Positions 37,057 through 48,479 of a stretch of 64,000 nt of DNA are shown here, one piece after another (the stretch's first letter is position 1; every line of letters starts with the position of its first letter). The notes beneath the pieces were generated by a model. That model was not told the DNA's origin. It made no database searches and saw only the letters and a list, made by a program, of their open reading frames with translations. Source of the DNA: Dipteris shenzhenensis (lineage: Eukaryota; Polypodiophyta; Polypodiopsida; Gleicheniales). The position numbers were made by a program, and so were the translations under genes. The stretch lies in NCBI GenBank assembly GCA_047967505.1, contig CM106538.1; one strand, 5' to 3'.

Positions 37057-39617
37057 TTACTCAGTACCAATGTCCTCAATGCCAGGCCCTTGACTACCAG
37101 GGTCCTGACTAATAGGTTGCTTTAAGACTGGACTCTTAGTAGCAAGGTCCTTAGTACTTTGCTCTTCAGTTCCAAGCACCTGACTAGTAGGCTGCTCTAG
37201 AGTCTCATGACCAAGTTCTTGGTGACTAGGGTCCTGGCTACTAGGTTCCTGACTAGTAGGCTGCTCTGGAGTCTGTAAGGTCATGGTTGAAGAACCATCT
37301 ATGCCTCCTAGTAACTCCTCCTGGTCATGCTTTGCCTCGTCCATACCTTCTTTGAGTAAGGCTTCCTTGCTTGATCCACTTGCATGTCCTTCACCCAAGA
37401 TCAAGGGTGCCTTCCTCACTTTTAATTTCAAGGGAAGTGCTTCCACCTCTTTAGCCTTACCTTTTCTTGTGACGTGCTGTACTACTACTTCTTGCTACCA
37501 CGAGCCTTCTTGTATGATGAGTGTAACCTGCTTGATTCTAGTTGACAATTGATTACCCTTATTCTTTGTGCGGATTTCTTCTTGGCATAAGTCATCGGAT
37601 GTAGAGCTTTCATCCTCATCATCACCTGAGCTAGAATCATCACCCTTAGACTCACTACCCTCGTCTTCCACATTTTTCTCACTACACTCTTCTTTGACAT
37701 TTTCCTCTTCAAAGAAGGTAGTGCAACTGTAATATGTGTCAAAGAACTCAATTTGATGGGGGTATCAATGACATTTACATTTCTACCTTAGCGTAGCAAT
37801 TTTTTAGCAGCAAAACCCATTCGATACAATGCTACTTCCCACCCATCATTCAGTAAATTCTTTGTCATCTCTAGCATGACATCAAGATCCATCGGCTTTC
37901 TATAATCCACCATTGCTGCATCAAGCTTAACCTTATTATCCTCAAAGTAATGAAGCTCGAGAGTCCTTAAAGGAATTTTGATTAGATTGCCACCACCCCT
38001 AGATAAGAAGCACATCAAGAAAGGCTGTAAGACTTGAATGGCAGTGCCTTCCAAGACAGTCATATGATTATGTAGGACTATACCATGGTATACTTTTGAA
38101 AGTAAATACCCAAATGCAGATGTTAAACTCACATACAAGGCATCCCTTTGTGATTCTATCACGAACAGGACCAACATTGATCTTTTCTTATCTACCATAG
38201 GACTTTCTATGATAAACTGCACAAGTTCAACTATTTGTGACACTGCAAGGTCTTGCAATTCATCTATGAAAAATATGCATGGCTTCTCCCAAGCATGACC
38301 GCTCATTGTTATGAAATGCTCTGTATCAATGCCATTGATGTGTGCAAATTTTGTATCATTCTCTAATAGCAGGATATCATAGGAGAAGCTGAATGGAGAA
38401 CCATCATCTAAACCACCAATTGCTTTACCTTGGGTAGTGGACTGCAAGGCCTTTTTCTTGATGTCCATATATTCTATCTCAATAACCTTTGGCATTTTAG
38501 CTCTTAGATCCTTTGTTGGTGTGGCATCTGCATCCATTGAAGCCAACCACTTTGTAGCCCATGTCTTATCAAGGAGTTGACCTAGGCTAAGTGCTTTCTT
38601 CTTATCCACATCAATTGACTTGCCAGCTAACTCATCATCAGATTTCAATAGCCTCACTTTGAATCATTCGGGTAACCACTTCATCCAAGTTGCTATGCTT
38701 GCTCTTCTTTCCAAAGAAGCAGTCACCACTTAGGATCTTCTCGCATACTTCTTCTGTTATTGCATCTGGAACAAACCTTAATGCTCTCCACCAAACAATT
38801 GACATCGGTTTCTTTATTTCTTTCCTTTGAGTTGTAGTGTGCTCTGGTGGCTTAAAGGCTATCTTCCCTATTTCATATGCTTGGCAAACATCCACCATGC
38901 TCTAAAACACTGAGTCCTCATGGAAGACAATGCAAGTAACATCCCTATATCTTGCAACGGCGGTGTTCAAATCCTTTGCCTCAAACTTATTACTTGGTAT
39001 GCCTTGCGTATTGCCTACAACACCTTTCAAGCATCTATAGAACCGAGTCCTCTTTGCCATGTTCTCAGATGTAGGTCTCTTATCCTTCACTGTTTGTGGC
39101 TTTCCACAGGCCATCCATAACTCCCTTGCCTTATCAAGATCTCAGAAAGAGAAGAGCTTTTTTTCAACCTAAATGGAGCAGAATTAAGCCTTTTTTATTC
39201 TAGAATGTACTTCAAGTCATCGTTAAATATGCATATATGACAAATGACCCATTGAGACTTTTCCATCCACTTAATCTATGGCAAGTTTCCTTTTCTTCCC
39301 TCATCAAGGGCGATCCTGCAAGCTTCACAAAAGTGTTGCCCATCAATGGGATCAAACCTGCATCTTTCCAAGAATCTATTCTTTGCCAGCATGTATCTCT
39401 TCTCAATGTCAGTCCCATATCGGCTTTGGTACAAAGCCTCTCCATGAACAAAGTCACTCCTTCTAAAGTTCTCAAAAGCATCAAGAAAGTCCACACGCTT
39501 TTGAAATGTGACATCAGGCAATGTAGGATCATCTTCTTGAAGTCTCTTAAATGCCATAGGATGAAGAGTGATATTAGTGGCAACTGGAGTTCTTGTTTTC
39601 CTCATATCTTCATACAA
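37057..39617 (-). pseudogene. Uncharacterised minus-strand gene of the CACTA-like element
   Basis: A chain of minus-strand frames. 39617-39276 starts MYEDMRKTRTPVATNITLHP and ends with a Cys pair (HFCEACR). 39114-38902, 38898-38638 and 38657-37788 follow; the last is a 289-codon frame with IEIEYMDIKKKALQ and KPCIFFIDELQDL. An acidic stretch lies at ~37690-37560, then 37446-37057 with SQEPSSQDPS-type repeats. Joints between the frames need splicing or are frameshifts; 38638-38657 overlaps out of frame, so the copy is probably broken. No family was recognised. By position it is the second gene of the transposon, transcribed away from the transposase gene. Confidence 0.5.
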
Positions 39618-39644
39618 TTTGCATGCAAATGTCTTATCTAGCTT

Positions 39645-39940
39645 TCTAAACCCTAGATTCTAGACTCAGCTCATGATCTTATATACTAAACCCTAAACCC
39701 TAAAACCTAAAACCTAAATCCTAAACCGTAAAACAATAATCACAAACCCTTAATGCTAAATCCTAAATCCTAAACCCTAAACCCTAGATTTTAAACCCTA
39801 AATCCTAAACCCTAAACTCTAAATCCTAAACCCTAAACCCTAAAAACATAATCATAAACACGAAACCCTAAACACTAAATCTTCAATCCTAAGCCCTAAA
39901 TCCTTAACCCTAAATACTATACCCTAAACCCTAACCTAAA
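39645..39940. repeat. Degenerate telomere-like array, CCCTAAA orientation
   Basis: About forty 6-8-base units of CCCTAAA, TCCTAAA and ACCTAAA type. It begins 28 bp upstream of the first ATG of the minus-strand gene, so that gene would carry TTTAGGG-type sequence in its promoter or leader. Confidence 0.85.
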
Positions 39941-39954
39941 ATATAATCAAAATT

Positions 39955-40575
39955 TAATGATTTTTTTCAATTTGTGCAATAGGTCTGATATATCCCCCAA
40001 ACCGTTGCAAGTGGAATAGCTTAATGGTGCACTCAACCTATTGCAAAACCCAAGGAATTTTGTTGATTTGTGCAACAGGTTGGATATACCCCCCCAACTT
40101 GTTGCTTGAGGGGTATATCCAACCTGTTGCACAAATAGAGAATTTTCTTGATTTATGCAATAGATTGGATATACCCCCCAACCTGTTGCTCAAGCAATAG
40201 GTTGGGGGATATATCCAACAACAGGCCTCGGTTGGGGTGACCCCAACCTGTTGCTTGAGCAATAGGTTGGGGGGTATATCCAACCTGTTGCACAAGTTAA
40301 GAATTTTCTTAATTTGTGCAACAGGTTGGATATAACCCCCAACCTATTGCTCTATTGCACAAATCAAGAAAATTCTTGACTTGGGTATATCAAACCTTGC
40401 ACAAATCAGAAAATTCTTGAGTTGTGCAATAGGTTGGATATATTCCCCAACTATATATCAAATTGTTGCACAAATAAGAAAAATTCTTGACTTGTGCAAC
40501 AAGTTGGATATATCCCAAACCTGTTGCTCAAGCAACAAGTTGGGGGAGATATCCAACCTGTTGTACAAATTAAAA
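39955..40575. repeat. Palindromic tandem array between the telomere-like arrays
   Basis: Repeated blocks of GCAACAGGTTGGATATA and its complement TATATCCAACCTGTTGC, separated by AAGAATTTTCTTGATTTGTG-like spacers. Many adjacent pairs are inverted, so long hairpins can form (for example around 40065-40130 and 40160-40300). Non-coding. Confidence 0.85.
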
Positions 40576-40603
40576 AAATTCATTAGTTTTTGGTTGTATT
40601 TTA

Positions 40604-40792
40604 AGGTTAGGGTTTAGGGTTTAGAGTTTAGGATTTAGAGTATAGGGTTTAAGGTTTAGGATTTATTGTTTAGGAGTTTAGGATTTAGGGTTTAGGGTTT
40701 AGGAATTAAATGTTTAAAGTTTAGGATTTACGGTGATTAAGATGTTTTGGTATTAATTATTTAAAGTTTAGGATGTAGGGTTTAGGTTTAAT
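40604..40792. repeat. Degenerate telomere-like array, TTTAGGG orientation
   Basis: GGTTAGGGTTTAGGGTTTAG and variants (TTTAGGA, TTTAGAG). Mirror orientation to 39645-39940. It lies ~130 bp upstream of the plus-strand transposase gene. Confidence 0.85.
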
Positions 40793-40919
40793 GCCTTCTC
40801 TACTAGTTTTGATATTGAAGTTATTAAGTAATAATAAGCTCAATGATTATTTATTATGTTCATTTTGAGTTGCTAATCTATTTTTGTACATCAAATAGGT
40901 ATTCAACCTAATAGAGGGT

Positions 40920-43900
40920 ATGGATGTGGTGTTATATAAGAAGAATGAAGTGGTGGCTTTTGGACGAATTCATAGTCTTGATCCTATGGATGTGTTTCAT
41001 TTCCAATGTTGTGGTGAGAGAAGATGTGTAGTGATAATCACCAACGTTGTAAATCCTAAAGTACATTTAAAATATCCACATGGAGACTTTGAAACATTGG
41101 GAGATATCTTACAATGTGACATATTTGATATGCAAGCACATAGAACACTCTGGGACCAAGACGAAATTGTTCCAAAGACATACTTTCAAGACATCAAGAA
41201 AACTTATTTTGAGGGGGAAAAAGTAGAGATATTATCTTGCTCCGAAGAAGTTTTAGCAATTGGCAACTTTAAGGGCTATGCTCAGAGTTTTCTCTGTATA
41301 GTGGAGATAATTAAGTTGACTAGTGCAGGTGTCATTCAAAAAGCAATGGATAGTAATTCACATTTAGACATCCATAATACTACGTCTCAACTACAAGTTC
41401 ATAGTACTTGTAAATGGTGGTTAGCTTTCTTGAAATCAAGTTTTCCCAAGATAGTTTCCTTCAATGTCACGGAAGACACAATAGAATATTATCAAAAGAA
41501 AAAGACTATAACACAAATGGGATCCAAATTGATAAGAAGCTATAGTAGTAATCAAGAGTATCATAGTGGCATGCTCACAGGTATTGAGGACATTATAGTA
41601 ACAGATGTTGATGTAGAAAAGGTTTCTTGTGTTGCAAGTGACTCAAATATACTCACTGGTATAGAAGACTTGTCTTGTGTTGCAAGTGACTCAAATAGGC
41701 TCACTGGTATAGAAGACTTGTCATGTGTTGCAAGTGACTCAAATAGGCTCACTGGTATAGAGAAGACTTGTCCTGTGTTGCAAGTGACTCGAACAGGCTC
41801 ACTGGTATAGAAGACTTGTCTTGTGTTGCAAGTGACTCAAACATGCTTACTGATATAGAAGACTTGTCTTGTGTTGAGAATAATAAGATGGGACCACAAA
41901 GAAAAATACATGCAAAGATCGATGGGATAAGTGATGCAATAATAGGAATTGATGATATTAGTGACAATGATCATGATGTTACCACTCAAACACAAGGCAA
42001 AAGGGGCAGAGAATCTGAGACTTGTCATGTTGTTTGTAATATTGTTGCTAGCATGCCAGAGAATATAGATGGAAGAATCTTGAGTTACGAAGGAGAAATA
42101 GTTCAACCACAAAATTCAAGAGGCATTGGCAACAAATTGACATCAATGAACATGTCTACTAGATTGCCATTTCTAAGATATTATAAGGTATCAAATAATT
42201 CTCAAGCTTACACAGCATTTGATTATAAAGATGAAGATTCAAGAAAAATGGATTCGAGGTTTGATGGTCTTACAATTAGAAAATGCGAGATACTATTTAC
42301 AAAAAGAAAGTATGTGAGTGTGAAGAGGCGAAGAATCATGGCATCAATTCTAGAACCAAAGAGACATGTAATGCTATCCGAGGAGAATATGGAAAGGATG
42401 CTTATGCGAGTTTGTTGCAAGAGACTTTGCATTAGAAAAGTTGGGAAAGATGATTATGTAGCCATCTAATAGACATAACTATCTTCTTCAAGAGTTTTCA
42501 TGCTTTCTTCATCAAGGCACTAATCAAGATTTGAGCACAAGACACTATAAACCTAGATTGAAACCCATGGTTAATGGGAGACCCATTTGCAATCGAGGAT
42601 ATCAATGGTTAACTGGACTATCACATGGCACATACTGGACCATCTGGGCAGAGGTGAAAGAAAAAGTTGTTCATACAATTCATGGAAATACCTACAAGCT
42701 TAAATGCCATGGAAGCACTATAAATGCAACCGCAACATTAAAGCAAGTTCTCAAAGACCATGCATTACCGTAGCCTCATCTGCAACAAACAATGCTAGAT
42801 GGATGTGTCGAATGCCAACAACATCTTCCTTTGGGAATGACAAAGAAGGTCGTCCTAGAAATTGTCAATAAAACTTTACAAGACAGAGACAAGAGCATGA
42901 TTTCACGATCAACCTTGTACAAAATTTGGCGTAGAGATTTTTGCCATGTCAAGACACCATCAAAGCAAAGGATGTCGAAATGTAAGACATGTGATGAATA
43001 AAAAAATGCCATTGAACATATTAAATGTGAGCAGCAGCAAGGAAGATATATTAAATGGTGATCAATCCATTTACATCATGTGTAGGATGCTTGAAAGTTG
43101 TATGCTTCTTGGAGAGAGGAAGCTATTTCACATGTCGATAAGTCCATGTGCATCACCTTTGATGGCATGGACTAGAATACAACCACTTTGCCACGATATA
43201 GATGTATCCCACTGGCATTGGAGGGCAAACATTGACTAAAAACACACTTGTGTGGAGTATTAGTACATGGATATCGAATCTTTTGTGATGTATGGATTCA
43301 TAGTTTGCATGACCATGATAGTAACCAAGTTGTTACATCAATCATGAAAGCAATAAGAAAGGTCAGAGATGCTCACAGATTTTTACCTAACACATTGCGA
43401 ATACAAGAAGCTGATAATTGTTGGAGAGAGAACAAGAATAAATATATATTTGCTTTATGCTCTATGCTGGTTGGTTTGAAAATATTTGGAGTAAGTGGAA
43501 GTTGGCTTTCTTCTTGTCGACCATACACATGAAGACATAGATCAAATCTTTAGTGTTATCTCTGGTGAGTTGAAGGCAATGGATGTTTTGACAATGGAGG
43601 ATATGCTATTTCAAATTGGGAAAAAATTGGAGGTTCTCGCAAGGAAGAATCAAAAGTGGCTATCTTAGAGAGGATGGTAGATTGGAGAGCATTCATAGGG
43701 CCACATTTACAAACAGGAGATGATGCCCTAATAGGACACACAAATCCACACTACTTTTGGTTTCACATACATAACAATATTCCAGTGATGCAATGGAAGC
43801 ACTACTCAGTAGATGGAGATCATTTATGGAGTGAGTCATATGCTTTATTACAATGAATAATTCCATTGGAGGAAACTAGATTTGTTCTTGCAAAAAATAA

Positions 43901-44685
43901 ATCACTTGACATAGATGAAATGAAAGGCTTGAAAGCCTTCATTAAACATCTTCAAAGTATGATGCAAAAATATCTTGAGCAATCAACTAAGAATTTGGAG
44001 ACAATTAAATCAACTGAAGCACTTATCCAATCTTTAGAAAGACAAGAAAACTTAATGAGCATTGAATACTGTGAATCCTTTTGGCCAGAACAAGCTAGGT
44101 CACCAAGTTTTCCTTTGATATAAATATGTTAGTAGATATGGAGGAAGTAGAGGAATGCCTTTTACCTCGAAAATATTGTGGCAGGAAGGGAGACAAACCC
44201 TTACCAAAGTTTATACCATCTAATGAGATTGAAGAGGGTCTATTTGTTGCAGTTTGGGCATCTGATCCAAGTTCAGAGTTGGATGACCAAGGTGGCCCAA
44301 TTTGGGTTGCAAAGGTTGCTAAGATAGAAAGGGATGACAAGGGAACTCCTATAACATTTACAGCTTTATGGTATGAACCAAAGCCATTGAAAAATCTCCC
44401 GAGACGATATACAATAAACAACTCTATGAGGGATGCTTGCAAAAGAAACGTGAATGGGTTCCAAATAATGAGAGATTAACAGAGGTGGAAGTCAGTAGCA
44501 TTATTCATTGTTGGAAATCGAGGACACGAAGTTTTAAAAAGAAGCATGGATACAATGTTGAAAAATGTATCACAATCCCTGATCCAAGTCGTGTCCATAT
44601 TAAACATCATTTGGCAAGACTTGACCCATCAAGCACAAATACATTACATGAATCTGATGACTTTGAACGAGATTCAGATGCATAA
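40920..44685 (+). pseudogene. D-D-D (DUF7869-like) transposase gene of the CACTA-like element
   Basis: Frame 40920-41810 (MDVVLYKKNEVVAFGRIHSL) runs into a coding minisatellite of 16-residue repeats (SCVASDSNRLTGIEDL, 41617-41880). A 2-nt insertion near 41762 shifts the frame, which continues to 42469. Downstream, in shifting frames: NGRPICNRGYQWLTGLSHG (42570), IWRRDFCHVKTPSKQRMSKC and KTCDE (42920-43000), ITFDGMD (first acidic site, ~43157), QEADNCWRENKNKYIFALC (~43410), DHTHEDIDQIFSVISGEL (~43530) and NPHYFWFHI (~43745). The terminal frames 44126-44479 and 44437-44685 contain FVAVWASDP..GPIWVAKVAK, possibly an SH3-like tail. The DNC..ENKN and HTHEDIDQ motifs mark an RNase-H-fold transposase family recalled as DUF7869. 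Several frameshifts and stops make it a pseudogene. Confidence 0.78.
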
Positions 44686-45111
44686 GATAATGTTTTGTAT
44701 GCTTTTTTCCATACAAATGGTGTATCTATACACCACCAATAAGATAATTTATCATATGGTTTGTTTTTCAAAAAAAGGGTGTATCTATATACCACTTATA
44801 TATTGAATTCAACAAACTCTTTTCATATGGTGTCATATTTTCACTTCATAGTGTTAAAATTGAACTAGAGTTAGGAGAGTACTATTATTATTATTATAGT
44901 TATTGGATGGGGGCACCATGCACGAGTTTGGGAATTATAGCTTCACTGAGCCATTTTTTTTAAGAGGTCACCACTTGACGTTTTAGCTTAATAAGGCCAT
45001 ATTTGTATATAAGTGACCCATTTAGTGCTCTAAAAAACCCAATTTTTAAGCTCATTAAGTGAAGTTGAGTGGAGAGGATATGCTCCAAAAAAAAGTCCAA
45101 ACCAAGAGAGA
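44686..45111. other. 3' subterminal region of the CACTA-like element
   Basis: AT-rich, with two GGTGTATCTATA.ACCAC repeats (44718, 44777) and AAGTCCAAAC copies next to the right inverted repeat. No gene. Confidence 0.55.
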
Positions 45112-45138
45112 AAGTCCAAACTTTTTGAATAGTGTGTT
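45112..45138 (-). repeat. Right terminal inverted repeat of the CACTA-like element
   Basis: Reverse complement matches 36386-36412 at 25 of 27 positions. Confidence 0.8.
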
Positions 45139-45140
45139 GG

Positions 45141-46660
45141 ATGTGCTTGACACTAAGGCAAAAATGGTATTTAATGCTCAATCGACCATGCACAACATAT
45201 CTGATGGGCACAATACTTTTCCTGTTCCTCAACCTAGGTGTTTTTACAAAGGGCTACACCCATCCGTACTTGGTCGGATACCACACCTAAGAGCATGGTT
45301 TTTTACGGATGTGCATCACTAGGGGAAAAACGGTGTATAATGCACGATTGACCATGCAAAGCATATCCGATGGGCACAATACTTTGCATGCACCTTAAGC
45401 TAGTTTAACTTGACTTGTGTGCAAAGTGGTGCCCCCATCCAATAAGTACTTGTTTGAATAACACACATAGGACCGTGTTTTTTTATGGATGTGCATGACA
45501 ATAAGACAAAAACAGTGTTTTATGCTTTATCGACAATGCAAAGCATATCCAATGGGCACAATACTTTGCACGCACCTTAAACTAGGTGGTGGAGTTGACT
45601 TACATGCAAAGTGGTGCTCTCATCGCATAAGCACTTGTTCGAATAACACAGCTAGGACCGTGTTTTTTTACGGTTGTGCATGACACTAAGGCAAAAACGG
45701 TATTTAATGCTCCCTCGACCATGCAAAACATATCCGATGGACACAATAACTTTCATGCACCTCTAAAGTGGTGGTATTGAGTTACATGCAAAGTGGTATA
45801 GCCATTCGATAAGCACTTGGTCGCATAACACATGTAAAAGCATGTTTTTTTATGGTTGTGCATGACACTGAGGCACAAATGGTGTTTTATGCACGATATA
45901 CCATGCAAAGCATATCTAATGGGCACAACACATTGCACGCACCACAACCTAGGTGTTATTTAGTTGCATGTAAAGTGGCATGTCTATCTGATAAGTACTT
46001 GATCGGATAACCCAACTAGGAGCTTGTTTTTTACGGATGTGCTTGACATTGAGGCAAAAATAGTATTTAATGCTCAATCGATGATGCAATGCATATCGAT
46101 GGGCACAATACTTTACCTGCACCTCAACCTAGGTGTTATTGACTTGTTTGAGAAGAAGCACACCTGGTCAGATAGGAAAGCTAAGCATGTGTTTTTTTAT
46201 GGATATGCATAATACTAGGGGAAAAACGGTGTATAATGTGTGATCGACCATGCAAAACATACACGATTGACACAATACTTTGCATGCACCTCAACCTAGT
46301 TGAACTTGACCTATGTCCAAAGTGGAGCCCCCATCCGATAAGTACTTGTTTGAGAAACACAGCTAGGACCGTGTTTTTTTATGGTTGTGCATTATACTAA
46401 GGCAAAAAACGGTGTTTTATGCTTGATCGATAATGCAAAGCATATCTGATGGGCACAATACTTTTAACACACCTTAAAATAGGTGTAATTGACTTATATG
46501 CAAAGTGATGCACCCATCCCATAAGTACTTGTTCAAATAACACATCTAGGACTGTGTTTTTTATGATTGTGCATGACACTAAGGGAAAAACGATGTATGA
46601 TGCGTGATTGCCTATGTAAAGCATATTGGATGGGAGAAAAACTTTGCATATGCCTCAAAG
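45141..46660. repeat. ~180-bp satellite array, middle block
   Basis: Same monomer as 34690-36382. GGGCACAATACTTTGCA-type landmarks fall at about 45203, 45370, 45550, 45735, 45918, 46096, 46265, 46448 and 46630, i.e. 167-185 bp apart. Confidence 0.9.
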
Positions 46661-46739
46661 CTTGACAGAGCTTAGAAATCAAAATATTGCAATTGAAATT
46701 CCAAAGCTATAGTTCCTTGGAAAAGTTTGCAAAGCATGT

Positions 46740-47020
46740 TTCTTTGGTAAAAAAAAGCAATCCAATTTTGGTAGAACGACCTCTTGAGCAAGAGGTATTC
46801 TTGATTTGATACATATGTATGTATGGGGTTATGCCCAAATCCGCAGCATCAATGGTTCACTTTACTACTTGACTTTCATCGATGACTACAGGAGATATTG
46901 TTGGGACTATCTGAAAGAGAAATCTAAGGTCTTTTCTAGATTTTAGGAATTCAAAGCCATGGTAGAAAACTAGACAGGTAGAAATATCAAAGTACAAGAT
47001 CAGACAGAGGAGGTGAAAAC
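46740..47020 (+). pseudogene. Copia integrase fragment inside the satellite
   Basis: Translates to pieces such as YYLTFIDDYRRYCWDYLKEK, typical of the copia integrase core, with internal stops. No LTRs are attached. It interrupts the satellite, which resumes at ~47025. Confidence 0.7.
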
Positions 47021-47024
47021 GTGT

Positions 47025-47385
47025 TGAGTTTCATGCAAGCTGACGTGACCATACCATAAGTACTTATTCGGATAACACACCAAAGAGCACATTTTTTGAC
47101 AGTAGTGCATATCACAAGGATGAAAAGGGTGTATAATGTGTGATTGACAATGCAAATCATATCCTATGGGCACAATACTTTGTGCACACCTCAACCTAGG
47201 TAGTATTGACTTGTGTGCAAAGAGGTACCCCCATCTGATAAGCACTTGTTCAAATAACACACCTAGGATTGTGTTTTTTGATGATTGTGCATGACACTAA
47301 GGCAAAAATGACATGTAATCCTCCCTCGACCATGCAAAGCATATATGATGGGCACAACACTTTACATGGCCTCAAAATAGGTGGT
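47025..47385. repeat. ~180-bp satellite array, right block
   Basis: Two further monomers with landmarks at ~47165 and ~47347. The array ends at ~47385 where gag-like sequence begins. Confidence 0.85.
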
Positions 47386-48479
47386 ATTTGGATAAAGTGA
47401 ATGCATTTGGGCTCAGCCTTGATGGGTAAGGAAGACAAATGGTATAGGGCCTTGGGAACTGAGGAAAAGATCAACATGGAAACATTAAGGAAGGCCTTTG
47501 TGGTGGTGCTTGCTCCCGCTAGCCCAAAATGGAGTCCAACCAATTGTACAAGGTTAATAAAAAGGAGCACGAAACCCTAGAGAATACATCACTAGGACTA
47601 AACATCTAAACTCCCACTGAGAGCCACATGAGAGAATGAGCGATGCTTTTGCCTTGATTCCTCATCGAATTAACGGATGCCAAGTTGCATGATCACTTGT
47701 TCACCCTGAATTCCACATCCTTCAAACTATGTAGCAAAACCATCATGCTCTTGGATGATAATATGAAGGATAAAGAACAACCACAAAAATCACTTGCTAC
47801 TTCTTCTAAAGTGTCTCATACAGGGAAGACAATTAGCATAGTCGAGGCCAAGGATGCAACTCATGTGACTAAGGGCATGAACATAGATGAGGTAGCCACC
47901 ACGAATCTATTAAATCAAGTGGCTTAACAACTCAAGGGTGGGTTGGGTAGAGAAGGCCCTAGTAATCCGCACTTGTTTCCACGGTGATACAATGTTGGTG
48001 TGGAATATGCAGAGGAAACCATCATACAAATGAGTGCCCTCACCTAAGGGCAAGGCCAGCACTTTAGTGTGCCCATTGTGCCAGATGGGGAAACCATGAG
48101 ACTTCACCATGCATGTTTTTATCAAAGCTATGCTTATATATTAATATAAAATCTTGGTGAAAGTTTATAGAGCACATTCTTTTAGCCTCAAAACATTGAT
48201 AGAATGTAGTATACTTTTATATATTTTCTTTTAAAATTTGCAATAAAAAAAGTAAATCATGGTGAAACTTTAACATTTTTTACCTCTTTTTTACATAAAG
48301 TTTCAAATCTTGGCAAATGTTTCAAACGTTTATTTTTATTAAGGCATACAAACTTTCGACACCAATATTAAATTTTGGCTTCTTAACAAAGGTCTCACAA
48401 ATCTGCTCGAACCTTTCAATGTGGGAGATGGGATATCCTCCTAAAAACTTGGTGATGAGTTAGATATCATAATTGGACA
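47386..48479. other. Retroelement debris, unassigned
   Basis: 47386-47560 reads like a Ty3/gypsy Gag fragment (ALMGKEDKWYRALG). The rest has short frames and an AT-rich stretch at 48130-48350 with no recognised feature. Confidence 0.35.

Larger units (their letters stand above)
36383..45140. mobile_element. CACTA-like DNA transposon inserted in the satellite
   Basis: Terminal inverted repeats of 27 bp match at 25 positions: left 36386-36412 starts AACACACTATTCAAAA, right 45112-45138 is its reverse complement. Both contain a CACTA core and end in TTTGGACTT. Satellite sequence stops at the left end and resumes at the right end. A 3-bp duplication ATG (36380-36382 and 45141-45143) fits CACTA elements, if the outermost bases have diverged. 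Two divergent genes fill it: a D-D-D transposase-like gene (+) and an uncharacterised gene (-). Both are broken, so the copy is probably dead. Confidence 0.75.

Noticed and set aside
39645-40792. Head-to-head telomere fusion relic
   Set aside because: A fusion would read TTTAGGG then CCCTAAA. The order here is the reverse and lies within a transposon between divergent genes.
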